DNA of 64,000 bases from Yoonia sp034652275 (GCF_034652275.1 NZ_JAXIWG010000001.1:186001-250000); one strand, 5' to 3'; shown: positions 1 to 8,717, counted from the first letter of the stretch. Notes: generated by a model from the letters alone, not told the origin. Program-made: numbers and translations.

Positions 1-164
1 ACGACGACCCCGCACTGGCCGAAGCTTTTGCCGCCCTCACGCCCGGGCGACAGAAAAGCTATGTGCTGATGGTGAACGGCGCCAAGGCGCAAGAAACGAA
101 AATGTCACGCATCGCCAAGGCCCGTGATAAAATCCTGTCGGGCAAAGGCGCGCAGGAGCGTTAA
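1..164 (+). CDS. YdeI/OmpD-associated family protein, C-terminal fragment
   Basis: Only the last 53 codons are present because the gene enters from outside the window; the reading frame begins at base 3 and stops at 162-164. The fragment has the pattern typical of the OmdA/YdeI C-terminal domain: a helix with LTPGRQKSYV, then the basic stretch ETKMSRIAKARDKI and a GKG end. Members are small cytosolic proteins linked in some bacteria to bacteriocin or peptide tolerance, but the biochemical role is unsettled. The stop codon overlaps the stop of the convergent M48 protease gene by four bases, so there is no room for a terminator between them. The family call rests on a short segment. Confidence 0.7.
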   Translation, partial: DDPALAEAFAALTPGRQKSYVLMVNGAKAQETKMSRIAKARDKILSGKGAQER

Positions 165-847
165 AGCGCCCGCCACTTCGCTTCATTCGCCTCGATTGCG
201 GCGATGCGCTGCGGGGTCTTGGGATGGCTCAGCATCCATGCGGGCGTTGCCGCGCCATGCGCGCCGGTCAGCGTTTCCAGCTTGGCAAACAGCGATTTCT
301 GCGGCGCGGTGCCGATCCCCGCCTTGACCAGCAGCGCCGAGGCATAGGCATCCGCCTCGAATTCGTCATCACGCGACAGCCGTGCCGCGACAAGGCTGAT
401 AAGCGCCGTTGCGATCCACGGCCCGATGCCGGGCAGAAAGCGGTTGAAGATCATCGCCAGCGCCGTGCGCATCGCGTTCTGGCTCGAAAAATCGATCATC
501 CGGCGGCGCGAATGCCCCAGCGCCACATGCCCCAACTCATGCGCGATCACGCTGGCCATCTCGTCGGCACTGACCTGCCCCGCGCGGTATTTGTTGAAAA
601 ACCCGCGCGTGATGAAGATGCGCCCGTCAGGGGCGGCCAGCCCGTTCACTTGCGGAATCTCGTAGATATGCACGCGGATGCGGTCGATCCCGACGGCGGT
701 GGCCATCCGGTCCATCAGCACTTTCAGGATCGGGTCGGCCAGTTCGGTCGATTTCTCGTCCAGCTCGCGCGAGGTGCGCCAGACGGAGAAACGGAACATC
801 GCATAGCCATAGACCAGCGCAAGAAAGATGGGCAGAAATTTCATCAT
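161..847 (-). CDS. M48 family membrane-anchored zinc metallopeptidase
   Basis: A 228-residue peptidase of the M48 (HtpX/Ste24/Oma1-like) group. Residues 1-20 form one hydrophobic anchor. The zinc site HELGH is at 103-107 and the third ligand is probably Glu162 in the downstream DEFEAD motif, which is the arrangement expected of M48 enzymes. A second hydrophobic stretch lies at about 134-155. The protein is short and lacks the TPR tail of BepA-type enzymes, so it resembles the minimal M48 proteases that degrade damaged membrane or periplasmic proteins. Two adjacent ATG codons (847 and 844) are possible starts. Copy R1 of the dispersed repeat lies between it and the upstream VWA gene. Substrate is not predictable. 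Confidence 0.85.
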   Translation of the reverse strand: MMKFLPIFLALVYGYAMFRFSVWRTSRELDEKSTELADPILKVLMDRMATAVGIDRIRVHIYEIPQVNGLAAPDGRIFITRGFFNKYRAGQVSADEMASVIAHELGHVALGHSRRRMIDFSSQNAMRTALAMIFNRFLPGIGPWIATALISLVAARLSRDDEFEADAYASALLVKAGIGTAPQKSLFAKLETLTGAHGAATPAWMLSHPKTPQRIAAIEANEAKWRAL

Positions 848-905
848 GTCTCAGATATGGGGCGCCGGCCCGCCATTGCCAATGGCCCGCTTTGTCGCGC
901 CCCCA

Positions 906-947
906 CTTCTTTTTTCCAAAAATACTCCCGCGCGGCGCGCCAAAAGT
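906..947 (-). repeat. Dispersed intergenic element, copy R1
   Basis: Read on the minus strand this has the GC-rich CGCGCGGGAG followed by TATTTTTGGAAAAAAGAAG, the A-rich variant of the element. It fills the gap between the VWA gene (ends 951) and the M48 gene (starts 847), in the direction of transcription. The purine-rich end is about 60 bases before the M48 start. Confidence 0.6.
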
Positions 948-950
948 TTT

Positions 951-2138
951 TTACCGCACCAGCGCCTTCATACCTTGGTTGATTCCGTCAAGCGTCATCG
1001 GCACCATGCGGTCGGCACCAAAAATGTCGCGGATCATCCCGATAGATTGCGTATAGGGCCAATAGCGTTCCTCGACCGGATTGATCCAGAGCACATCGCG
1101 CCACTGGTCACGCGCGCGCGCCAGCCAGACGGCCCCCGCTTCGGCGTTCATATGCTCGTTTGCCCCGCCCGGATAGGCGATCTCGTAAGGCGACATGCTG
1201 GCATCACCCACGAAGATGCATTTATAATCAGGCCCGTAAGTATGCAGCACGTCCCATGTCGGCGTCTGCGCGTCCCAGCGGCGGCGGTTGTCTTTCCAGA
1301 CACCTTCGTAAAGGCAGTTGTGGAAATAGAAATGCTGGAAATGCTTGAATTCCGATTTCGCGGCGCTGAACAATTCCTCGACCACCTTCACATGCGGGTC
1401 CATCGACCCGCCGATGTCGAGAAACAGCAGCACCTTGACCGCATTGCGTCGTTCGGGGCGCGTTTTCACGTCCAGATAGCCATGTTCCGCCGTTGCGCGG
1501 ATCGTGCCGCCCAGATCCAGCTCTTCGGCGGCCCCATCGCGCGCCCAGCGGCGCAGGCGTTTGAGCGCAACCTTGATGTTGCGCGTTCCCAATGCGACGC
1601 TGTCGTCGAGATTGCGGAATTCGCGCTTGTCCCAGACCTTGACCGCGCGCTGGTGGCGGCTTTGATCCTGCCCGATGCGCACACCTTCGGGATTGTAGCC
1701 ATAAGCGCCAAAAGGCGAGGTGCCTGCGGTGCCGATCCATTTGGACCCTCCCTGATGGCGGCCTTTCTGTTCGGCCAGCCGCTCTTTGAGCGTCTCCATC
1801 AGTTTGTCGAACCCGCCAAGGGCTGCGATCTCGGCTTTCTCGGCCTCGGTCAGGTGTTTCTCTGCCAGCTTTTCCAGCCAGCCAGCGGGCAGGTCGATGG
1901 CGTTCAGCACCGCCTCGGCAGGGATCGCCTCCAACCCTTCGAAACTCGCGGCAAAGGCGCGGTCAAACCGGTCCAGATGCCGTTCGTCCTTGACCATTAC
2001 GGTGCGGGCCAGAAAATAGAACGCCTCGACGTCATAGGTCGCAAGGCCGGCCTTCATCCCTTCCAGGAACGACAGGAATTCGCGCAAGCTGACCGGCACC
2101 CCGGATTTGCGCAGATTGTCGAAGAAGGGCAGGAACAT
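951..2138 (-). CDS. VWA domain-containing protein, CoxE-like
   Basis: A 395-residue cytosolic protein. The C-terminal half is a von Willebrand factor A domain with the metal-ion (MIDAS) motif DIGGS at about 241-245; the N-terminal half is helical and charged. CoxE-like VWA proteins usually act with a MoxR AAA+ ATPase as a chaperone pair that matures metal enzymes or complexes, and such a MoxR gene is three genes upstream here. I chose the ATG at 2138 over a TTG at 2162 because the TTG lies inside the preceding 56-residue gene, whose stop is at 2143, and family members begin with a similar FLPFFDNLR segment. The client of this pair is unknown. Confidence 0.85.
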   Translation of the reverse strand: MFLPFFDNLRKSGVPVSLREFLSFLEGMKAGLATYDVEAFYFLARTVMVKDERHLDRFDRAFAASFEGLEAIPAEAVLNAIDLPAGWLEKLAEKHLTEAEKAEIAALGGFDKLMETLKERLAEQKGRHQGGSKWIGTAGTSPFGAYGYNPEGVRIGQDQSRHQRAVKVWDKREFRNLDDSVALGTRNIKVALKRLRRWARDGAAEELDLGGTIRATAEHGYLDVKTRPERRNAVKVLLFLDIGGSMDPHVKVVEELFSAAKSEFKHFQHFYFHNCLYEGVWKDNRRRWDAQTPTWDVLHTYGPDYKCIFVGDASMSPYEIAYPGGANEHMNAEAGAVWLARARDQWRDVLWINPVEERYWPYTQSIGMIRDIFGADRMVPMTLDGINQGMKALVR

Positions 2139-2142
2139 CGCG

Positions 2143-2313
2143 TCAGAGCATGCTGCGTTCAAGGAAGATCAGCACGAACAGACCGACCAGTCCGAAGGCA
2201 ATGCCAAAACCCGCACCCCACTGGGCCATATCAAGGCCGCGGCCACCGTTCGCCTTGGCGCGCCATGCTCCGACAATGGCCCCGATCAGCAGCCCGGCAA
2301 GTGGATAGATCAT
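2143..2313 (-). CDS. Small hydrophobic membrane protein (56 aa)
   Basis: An unannotated-size gene found by reading the gap between the DUF2927 and VWA genes. It encodes 56 residues with two predicted transmembrane segments, about residues 2-16 (IYPLAGLLIGAIVGAW) and 32-50 (GAGFGIAFGLVGLFVLIF), joined by a short basic, Gly-rich loop. The start is preceded by AGAAAGGTATCACG, a good ribosome-binding site, and the stop lies four bases before the VWA start, so the genes are probably translated together. It lies within the MoxR/DUF2927/VWA cluster and could anchor that system to the membrane; this role is inference from position only. Confidence 0.7.
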   Translation of the reverse strand: MIYPLAGLLIGAIVGAWRAKANGGRGLDMAQWGAGFGIAFGLVGLFVLIFLERSML

Positions 2314-2325
2314 CGTGATACCTTT

Positions 2326-3684
2326 CTAGCTTGGCGGGCGCGGCAGGCTGGCAATCTCGTTGAGCCGCGCGATCACCTCGTCCCGATTGCCGAACCCGTA
2401 TAACCCCCATCCCAGACTGTCCAGCCGCAGCGCCATCGCGGCTTCGGACTGGCCTTGCAGGTCAAGCGCCTCGGCGCGGAACATCATCAGGATCGCCATG
2501 AGGGCTGCATTTTCATGCTGGCGGGCGACGTCGATGGCAGGGCCGGTCAGGTCAAGGATCGCCTCTGCATCGCGCGCGATCAAGGCAAAGGCCGCCTGTT
2601 GCGCCGCCACATGGGCCGCATGGATGCGCAGGTCGGGATCACCCGCATAGGCCCGCGCGGCCGTGTTGAACGCGGCCAGCGCAAGTGATGGATCAGCGCC
2701 GATCTGCAACCGCCCGAAGGCATATTGCGCAAAGCCCTGCCGCGGGCCGGTCCAGCCGCGCGCCTGCCCGATGGCGACAGCACGGGCGGCGGCCTCGCGG
2801 CGGACGGCGGGTGACGATCCCCCGCCAAGGGCCACCATGATCGCGCCACTCCAGTCGCGGGTCGTGGGCGATGTCAGCCGCCCCTCGCCGCGCGCGCCCT
2901 CCGGATTGAGCCGTGCAAGGATGCCGGGCACCAGCGCCATCACTTCGGGCGGGGACATGCCGCTGCGCAATTCAGGCGCATAGGTGACGCGCAGGATGAG
3001 CATGTCAAACCCGGTCAGCACGGCATGCATATTGTCGTCGTTGAACACCGAATCCGGCAGGTGATAAAGGTCGTTGAGCGGCCCGAGCGCCTGTGCCAGT
3101 TCCTCGTGCAGACAATCGCGCATTTCCTGCGGTGTGGCGTCGTCGGGCATGAACACCGCTGCCCTTTCGCGGACCTCCAGCGTGGTCCAGTCGATCAGCG
3201 GGCTTTGCCGGTTGCGGCGCAATTCGCTCCAGTCGCGCACGCGTGGCACCACGAAACAGGCAGCCCCTGGGGCGGTCTGCTGCAACTGCCGCGGCGAGAC
3301 CAGCTCGATCCGGATCGCCGCATCCCCGCCTTGCGTGCGGCGGATGTCGATGCCGGCCTCACTGCGCAGCCGCGCCAGCAGACCGTCCAGATCAGCGACC
3401 AGCTGTGCGGGGGCAGCGCCGTTGATTGCGACGGTCACAGGCCCTTCAAAGCGGGTGAAACGTGGCAAGGCACGTCCGCTTTCAAGCTGAAAACTCAACT
3501 CGAAGAAATCGCGCGCGATCTCGGCATTGGGGCGGCGCGCGGGGGCAGGGTTGCTGGCCGCAAAGGCGCGCATGGCCGGAAACTCCAGCCGGACAGGCTC
3601 GGGCAGGTCCCGCATCGGGCCGGTCGGCGGTTGTGGTGCACAGGCCGCCAAGGCCACAAGGGCAAGCAGGATCAGGTATTTCAT
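2326..3684 (-). CDS. DUF2927 domain lipoprotein
   Basis: A 452-residue predicted lipoprotein. The signal peptide MKYLILLALVALAAC ends in a lipobox with Cys15 as the lipidation site. A DUF2927 domain follows (about 70-260, including the segment with HEELAQALGPLNDLYHLPDS), which resembles degenerate zinc-peptidase-like folds. The C-terminal half is helical and tetratricopeptide-like. The start at 3684 is chosen over 3768 because it gives a complete lipoprotein signal. It lies between the MoxR ATPase and the small membrane protein and is transcribed with them. Its function is not known; a periplasmic part of the MoxR/VWA system is a reasonable guess. Confidence 0.8.
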   Translation of the reverse strand: MKYLILLALVALAACAPQPPTGPMRDLPEPVRLEFPAMRAFAASNPAPARRPNAEIARDFFELSFQLESGRALPRFTRFEGPVTVAINGAAPAQLVADLDGLLARLRSEAGIDIRRTQGGDAAIRIELVSPRQLQQTAPGAACFVVPRVRDWSELRRNRQSPLIDWTTLEVRERAAVFMPDDATPQEMRDCLHEELAQALGPLNDLYHLPDSVFNDDNMHAVLTGFDMLILRVTYAPELRSGMSPPEVMALVPGILARLNPEGARGEGRLTSPTTRDWSGAIMVALGGGSSPAVRREAAARAVAIGQARGWTGPRQGFAQYAFGRLQIGADPSLALAAFNTAARAYAGDPDLRIHAAHVAAQQAAFALIARDAEAILDLTGPAIDVARQHENAALMAILMMFRAEALDLQGQSEAAMALRLDSLGWGLYGFGNRDEVIARLNEIASLPRPPS

Positions 3685-3764
3685 GAAAAATCCGGTGGTT
3701 GACGCACGCGCCACATTAAAGCGCGCGGGCAGGGCATGACCAGTCACGTCAGCGTGCGGGCGCA

Positions 3765-4604
3765 TCACCTTTTGCCGCGCGCCATGAAGGCAAGCCTTTC
3801 GAACAGATGCACATCCTGTTCATTCTTGAGAAGCGCCCCATGCAGGCGCGGCAGCGCATCCGCCCCGTCGCGGCGCAGATCCTCGGGCGTCAGATCCTCG
3901 GCCAGAAGCAGTTTCAGCCAGTCCAGCACCTCGGAGGTCGAAGGTTTCTTTTTCAGCCCCGGCGTCTCGCGGATCTCGTAGAATTGCGTCAGCGCCGTGG
4001 TTAGCAAGGCTTCCTTGATGCCGGGGTGATGCACGGCCACGATCCGGCGCAACGTGTCGAGATCGGGAAACCGGATATAGTGGAAGAAACAGCGCCGCAA
4101 AAAGGCGTCTGGCAGTTCCTTTTCGTTGTTGGACGTGATGATGACGATGGGGCGGTGGACCGCGCGCACGGTCTCGCCCGTCTCGTAGACGTGGAATTCC
4201 ATCCGGTCGAGTTCCTGCAACAGATCGTTGGGAAATTCGATATCGGCCTTGTCCACCTCGTCGATCAGCAGCACGACACGGCCGGGTGCCGCAAAGGCCT
4301 GCCACAGCTTGCCGCGCTTGATGTAATTGGCGACATCATTGACCCGTGCATCGCCCAGCTGGCTGTCGCGCAACCGGCTGACGGCGTCGTATTCATAAAG
4401 CCCCTGCTGCGCCTTGGTCGTCGATTTGATGTGCCATTCGATCATGGGCAGACCAAGGGCCGCACTGACCTGCCGCGCGAGTTCCGTCTTGCCGGTGCCG
4501 GGCTCGCCCTTGACCAGCAGCGGGCGTTCCAATGTCACGGCGGCATTGACCGCCATCTTCAGATCGTCGGTCGCGATATAGCTGTCGGTGCCTGTAAACT
4601 GCAT
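3765..4604 (-). CDS. MoxR family AAA+ ATPase
   Basis: A 279-residue AAA+ ATPase. Walker A is GEPGTGKT at 33-40 and Walker B is LLIDEVDK at about 112-119; the following ITSNNEKELPDAFLRR segment carries sensor 1 and the arginine finger. MoxR ATPases work with VWA proteins to fold or load cofactors into partner enzymes, and the CoxE-like VWA gene is downstream in the same direction. The start at 4604 follows AAAGGG at a suitable distance; the longer 5' extension lacks family similarity. It heads the leftward cluster MoxR, DUF2927, small membrane protein, VWA. Confidence 0.9.
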   Translation of the reverse strand: MQFTGTDSYIATDDLKMAVNAAVTLERPLLVKGEPGTGKTELARQVSAALGLPMIEWHIKSTTKAQQGLYEYDAVSRLRDSQLGDARVNDVANYIKRGKLWQAFAAPGRVVLLIDEVDKADIEFPNDLLQELDRMEFHVYETGETVRAVHRPIVIITSNNEKELPDAFLRRCFFHYIRFPDLDTLRRIVAVHHPGIKEALLTTALTQFYEIRETPGLKKKPSTSEVLDWLKLLLAEDLTPEDLRRDGADALPRLHGALLKNEQDVHLFERLAFMARGKR

Positions 4605-4783
4605 GATTTTTGCCCTTTGATTGCCCGACAAGCTAGCAGGTCTGCCGCGATCATCAACACCCGGTGGTTCGCACATTTGGGGGGGTGACACGGCAGGGCC
4701 AAAGGGGTAAACGGCGCATGAATTGGGACCGCGACGGGATCGCCACCGACCGCATCACCCAATCGCCAGACAAGGGAAAAGCG

Positions 4784-5206
4784 ATGAAAGCCGAAGTGTT
4801 TCTTTCGAACGATTATCGTCCGGCCGATGACGAACCTTTCATGAACGAGCGGCAGACCGAATACTTCCGCCGCAAACTGCTCGACTGGAAAGCGGAAATT
4901 CTCGAAGACAGCCGTGACACCGTGGCGGGCATGAAAGACCAGACCCGCAACATCCCCGATGTGGCCGACCGCGCGTCCGAAGAAACCGACCGTTCCATCG
5001 AATTGCGCACCCGCGACCGCCAGCGCAAGCTGGTCAGCAAGATCGACGCCGCCCTGCGCCGGATCGACGATGGCGAATACGGCTATTGCGAAATCACAGG
5101 CGAGCCGATCTCTCTGAAACGGCTGGATGCGCGCCCCATCGCGACGATGAGCCTCGAGGCGCAGGAACGCCACGAGCGGCGCGAAAAAGTCCACCGCGAC
5201 GATTAA
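4784..5206 (+). CDS. dksA: DksA/TraR family RNA polymerase-binding regulator
   Basis: A 140-residue DksA that binds in the RNA polymerase secondary channel and, with ppGpp, reprograms stringent-response promoters. The coiled-coil tip keeps the functional acidic pattern, with Asp59, Asp62 and Ala64 in PDVADRAS. The zinc finger is degenerate: of the four cysteines in E. coli DksA only the first remains (Cys102), with Thr105, Ser123 and Ala126 in the other positions. Single-cysteine DksA proteins are known from Rhodobacter-type bacteria, so this is a lineage trait rather than decay. The start at 4784 follows AAGGGAAAAGCG. The next gene begins two bases after its stop. Confidence 0.92.
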   Translation: MKAEVFLSNDYRPADDEPFMNERQTEYFRRKLLDWKAEILEDSRDTVAGMKDQTRNIPDVADRASEETDRSIELRTRDRQRKLVSKIDAALRRIDDGEYGYCEITGEPISLKRLDARPIATMSLEAQERHERREKVHRDD

Positions 5207-5207
5207 G

Positions 5208-6338
5208 GTGGGGGCGAACGCCGGGCGCACGATTGCCATCATCGGCGGCGGCATCGGCGGGCTGACCGCAGCGCTGGCCTTTGCGCGCCAAGGCGCGCAG
5301 GTCAGCGTCCACGAACAGGCCCCCGCGATCGCTGAGGTCGGCGCAGGCCTGCAAATCACGCCCAATGGTGCCCGCGCCCTCCACGCGCTCGGGCTTGCGG
5401 ATGCGCTGGATCATGTGGGCCTGCGCGCCGATGCCGTCCAGCCGATGGATGCGCTGACAGCACGCCCCATCGCGCGGTTCGACCTGACCCGCCAGACCCC
5501 GCCTTATCGTTTCCTGCACCGCGCCGACCTGATCGGTCTGTTGGCGCAGGCCTGTGCGGATGCAGGCGTGCGGATCGTGCTGAATGCGCGGATCGCAGAT
5601 GTCACAGCGGCGGGCATGCCAGACGCGGACCTGACGATTGGAGCAGATGGCCTGCATTCTGTGTTCCGCCCGTTGTTGAACCACACAGCCGCCCCGTTTT
5701 TCACCGGCCAGGTCGCATGGCGCGCGATCTTTCCCGCTCAGGCCGACCCCATCGCGCAAATCTGGATGGCCCCTGGCCGCCATATCGTGACCTATCCACT
5801 GCCCGGCAACCGTCTGAACATCGTCGCCGTGCAGGAACGCGGGACATGGGCCGCCGAAGGCTGGCACCACGCCGATGATCCCGCCAACCTGCGCGCGGCT
5901 TTCGCCGATTGCGCGCCTGCGCTGCGGGACCTGCTGGCACGGGTTGAGGCGACACATCTCTGGGGCCTGTTCCGGCATCCGGTGGCAGAGCATTGGCACA
6001 ATGACCGGATCGCGCTTCTCGGTGATGCCGCTCATCCGACGCTCCCGTTTCTGGCGCAAGGCGCCAACCTCGCCATCGAGGATGCCTTTGTCCTCGCCCG
6101 CATCACCGATAAGCAGAGCGATCTGGCGAGCGCATCAAAGGCCTATCAAGCCGCCCGCCGCCCGCGTGTGACCCGCGCCATCGCCGCCGCCAATGCCAAT
6201 GCGCGCAATTACCACTTGTCGGGGCTACAGCGGCGCGTCGCGCATCTGGGGTTGAAAACGCTCGGGAAAATCGCGCCGGACGCCTTCATCAACCGCCTTG
6301 GCTGGCTTTACAATTTCGACCCCGCATCTTCCGAGTAA
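5208..6338 (+). CDS. FAD-dependent monooxygenase, salicylate hydroxylase-like
   Basis: A 376-residue group A flavoprotein monooxygenase. The N-terminal dinucleotide-binding motif GGGIGG is at 13-18, the HRADL motif of the family is near 103-107, and the FAD-contacting GDAAHP lies near residue 270. Such enzymes hydroxylate aromatic rings with NAD(P)H and oxygen; the substrate cannot be told from sequence and no aromatic-degradation genes are nearby. It starts with GTG at 5208, directly after the dksA stop, so it is likely co-transcribed with dksA. Its last codons, from Ala-Ser-Ser-Glu, are made of the reverse strand of dispersed repeat copy R2. Confidence 0.85.
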   Translation: MGANAGRTIAIIGGGIGGLTAALAFARQGAQVSVHEQAPAIAEVGAGLQITPNGARALHALGLADALDHVGLRADAVQPMDALTARPIARFDLTRQTPPYRFLHRADLIGLLAQACADAGVRIVLNARIADVTAAGMPDADLTIGADGLHSVFRPLLNHTAAPFFTGQVAWRAIFPAQADPIAQIWMAPGRHIVTYPLPGNRLNIVAVQERGTWAAEGWHHADDPANLRAAFADCAPALRDLLARVEATHLWGLFRHPVAEHWHNDRIALLGDAAHPTLPFLAQGANLAIEDAFVLARITDKQSDLASASKAYQAARRPRVTRAIAAANANARNYHLSGLQRRVAHLGLKTLGKIAPDAFINRLGWLYNFDPASSE

Positions 6339-6357
6339 AAATATCCTCGCCGAAGGC
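6325..6357 (-). repeat. Dispersed intergenic element, copy R2
   Basis: Minus-strand copy with GCCTTCGGCGAGGATATTT then ACTCGGAAGATG. It overlaps the last 14 bases of the FAD monooxygenase gene and lies just beyond the stop of xth (6369), so it sits between two convergent genes. Confidence 0.65.
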
Positions 6358-6368
6358 CACCAGCCCCG

Positions 6369-7148
6369 TCAGGGGCGCAGTTCAACCCAGACCGGCACGT
6401 GGTCCGACGGTTTGTCGCGCGCGCGCAGGTCCTTTTCGATCCACGCCCCCGCCAACAGGTCCGCGCATTGCGGGGTGAGCAGAAAGTGGTCGATGCGGAT
6501 GCCGTTGTTTTTCTCCCACGCGCCCGCCTGATAATCCCAGAACGAATAATGTCCGGCCCCCGGTTCACGGGTGCGGAAGGCCTCAGTAAATCCAAGGTTC
6601 AGCACACGGCGATAGGCGGCACGGCTTTCAGGCCGGAACAAAGCATCATCGCGCCAGACCTCTGGCCTTGCGGCATCCACCTTTTGCGGGATGATGTTGT
6701 AATCGCCCGCCATCAGCGCGGGCATCTCGTCGGCCAGCAGGTCGCGCGCGCGCGCCAGCAAACGATCCATCCACGCCAGCTTATAGTCGAACTTCGGCCC
6801 CGGCGCGGGGTTGCCGTTGGGCAGATATAGCCCGCAAATGCGCACAGCTACATCGCCCAGCACTGTCGCCTCGATCCAGCGGGCCTGTTCGTCGGCATCG
6901 TCACCGGGCAGACCGCGGGTCACATCCTCCAGCGGCAATTTCGACAGGATCGCGACCCCGTTGAACCCCTTTTGCCCGTGGGTTTCGAGCGTATAACCGC
7001 GGTCCTCGATCATCTCACGGGGGAAGGCCTCATCCACCGATTTGATCTCTTGCAGGATCGCCACGTCAGGCGCGCTGTCGTCCAGCCAGTCGCAGAGCGT
7101 TTCGATCCGCGCCTTGACGCCGTTGATATTGAAAGTCGCGATTTTCAT
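6369..7148 (-). CDS. xth: Exodeoxyribonuclease III / AP endonuclease
   Basis: A 259-residue exonuclease III-type enzyme of the EEP fold that cuts DNA 5' of abasic sites and removes 3' blocking groups in base excision repair. It begins MKIATFNINGVKARI, a hallmark of the family; the metal-binding Glu34 is in LQEIKSVD, the catalytic GDYN motif is near residue 148, and the terminal SDHVPVWV supplies the Asp-His pair. I use ATG 7148, which overlaps the stop of the upstream IscA-family gene as TGATG, rather than GTG 7151. The two genes are therefore translationally coupled. Confidence 0.93.
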   Translation of the reverse strand: MKIATFNINGVKARIETLCDWLDDSAPDVAILQEIKSVDEAFPREMIEDRGYTLETHGQKGFNGVAILSKLPLEDVTRGLPGDDADEQARWIEATVLGDVAVRICGLYLPNGNPAPGPKFDYKLAWMDRLLARARDLLADEMPALMAGDYNIIPQKVDAARPEVWRDDALFRPESRAAYRRVLNLGFTEAFRTREPGAGHYSFWDYQAGAWEKNNGIRIDHFLLTPQCADLLAGAWIEKDLRARDKPSDHVPVWVELRP

Positions 7149-7474
7149 CACATCGAAAACGATGTGCCGCAGCCGCAGGACGAGGATGCATTGGGGTTCT
7201 GGATCACAAACCGCGCGCCGATCAGTTCCTCGGAGAAATCGATCACCGCATCGGTCAGGAAGGGCAGGGATATGGAATCGATCACCACCTTTTCGCCCTT
7301 GTCCGACAGGATCAGGTCGTCGTCCTTGGGCTCGTCAAGGTCGATCTCATATTGAAATCCCGAACAGCCGCCGCCTTCGACCGCGATGCGCAGCGCCTTG
7401 CCTTGCGCGGCAGCGCCGATTTCCGCCAGCCGTTCAAAAGCGCGCGGCGTGACTTTGGGAGGAAGCGTAAGCAT
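7148..7474 (-). CDS. erpA: HesB/IscA-family iron-sulfur insertion protein
   Basis: A 108-residue A-type carrier that holds an Fe-S cluster and passes it to apo-enzymes. The three ligand cysteines are Cys37 in GGGCSGF and Cys100/Cys102 in SCGCG near the C terminus, as in ErpA and IscA. The start at 7474 follows GAAAGGCGATGCA; an upstream ATG at 7507 would add a charged, non-conserved leader. The name erpA is favoured over iscA or sufA only because of the C-terminal CGCGTSF pattern and its isolation from the suf operon 45 kb away. That operon carries no A-type carrier gene in this window. Confidence 0.88.
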   Translation of the reverse strand: MLTLPPKVTPRAFERLAEIGAAAQGKALRIAVEGGGCSGFQYEIDLDEPKDDDLILSDKGEKVVIDSISLPFLTDAVIDFSEELIGARFVIQNPNASSSCGCGTSFSM

Positions 7475-7544
7475 TGCATCGCCTTTCGGATTGTTCATCT
7501 TTGACATATAGGCAAGTCAGGCAAACCCGACAACAGGCAAACAA

Positions 7545-8717
7545 ATGACAGCGCCCTATGCGACCGATCCGGCCAATCCGCGCGGCAGGCTTTATGCGGA
7601 GGAAGAAAGTACCTTCCGCTCGCCCTTTCAGCGCGACCGCGACCGGATCATCCATGCTTCGGCCTTCCGGCGGCTCAAACACAAGACCCAAGTGTTCATC
7701 GAACATGAAGGCGACTATTTCCGCACCCGCCTGACCCATTCGATCGAAGTCGCGCAAGTCGCCCGCACCATCGCCGCCACCTTGGGCCTGAACGTGGAGC
7801 TGACCGAGGCGGTCGCCTTGGCGCATGACCTTGGCCACACACCCTTCGGCCATACAGGCGAAGAGGCGCTGGATGCGCTGATGCAGCCTTACGGCGGGTT
7901 CGACCATAATGCGCAGGCGCTGCGGATCGTCACCGATCTGGAACGGCATTACGCCGAATGGGACGGGCTGAACCTGACTTGGGAGACGCTCGAAGGCATC
8001 GCCAAACACAACGGGCCGGTGACGGGGGCCATTCCCTATGCGCTGGCCGCCTATAATGCGCGCCACGATCTGGAACTGCACACCCATGCCAGTGCAGAGG
8101 CGCAGGTTGCCGCACTCTCCGACGATATCGCCTATAATAACCATGACTTGCACGACGGACTTCGTGCAGAGCTGTTCAGCACCGACGACCTTGCCGCCCT
8201 GCCGATCCTGCGCGATTGCTTCGCGCGGGTCGATGCGAAATACCCCGGCCTCAACTACTACCGCCGCCGGCACGAGGCGTTACGCCGGTTCTTTGGCGTG
8301 CTGGTCGAGGATGTGATCGCCGTCAGCCGCCGCAATCTGGCCGATCTGAACCCCACGACGGTGCATGATATCCGCCACGCGGGGCGCATGGTGATCCAAT
8401 TTTCGCCCGCACTGTGGACCGATCTGAAAGTGATCCGGCAATTCCTGTTCGAACGCATGTACCGCGCGCCTGCCGTGGTCGAAATGCGGGTGGTGGTCAC
8501 CAAGATGGTGAACGAGCTGTTCCCCTTCTTCATGGACAACCCCGGCGAATTGCCCAAACAATGGCGCAAGGACGTGGCCGATGCCCCCGACCAGACCGCC
8601 TTGGCGCGGATCGTGGCGGATTACATCGCGGGTATGACCGACCGTTTCGCCATTCAGGAACACAAGCGCCTGATCGGCGGCGAAACCATCCCGCCCGGCG
8701 TGATCGACGGGAATTGA
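7545..8717 (+). CDS. dgt: dGTP triphosphohydrolase-like HD protein
   Basis: A 390-residue deoxyguanosinetriphosphate triphosphohydrolase-like protein that hydrolyses dNTPs to nucleosides and triphosphate. The HD-domain metal site consists of His65 in RLTHSIEVAQ, the HD pair at 94-95 in AHDLGHTPFGH, and a later Asp in the segment ALSDDIAYNNHDLHDG. The length is typical of the shorter alphaproteobacterial type rather than the 505-residue E. coli enzyme. It is divergent from the IscA-family gene and followed 50 bases later by argS. Confidence 0.92.
   Translation: MTAPYATDPANPRGRLYAEEESTFRSPFQRDRDRIIHASAFRRLKHKTQVFIEHEGDYFRTRLTHSIEVAQVARTIAATLGLNVELTEAVALAHDLGHTPFGHTGEEALDALMQPYGGFDHNAQALRIVTDLERHYAEWDGLNLTWETLEGIAKHNGPVTGAIPYALAAYNARHDLELHTHASAEAQVAALSDDIAYNNHDLHDGLRAELFSTDDLAALPILRDCFARVDAKYPGLNYYRRRHEALRRFFGVLVEDVIAVSRRNLADLNPTTVHDIRHAGRMVIQFSPALWTDLKVIRQFLFERMYRAPAVVEMRVVVTKMVNELFPFFMDNPGELPKQWRKDVADAPDQTALARIVADYIAGMTDRFAIQEHKRLIGGETIPPGVIDGN

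Noticed and set aside
828..2318. Long plus-strand ORF (496 codons) opposite the VWA gene
   Set aside because: It is the antisense shadow of the VWA and small membrane genes; no domain, ribosome-binding site or sensible composition.
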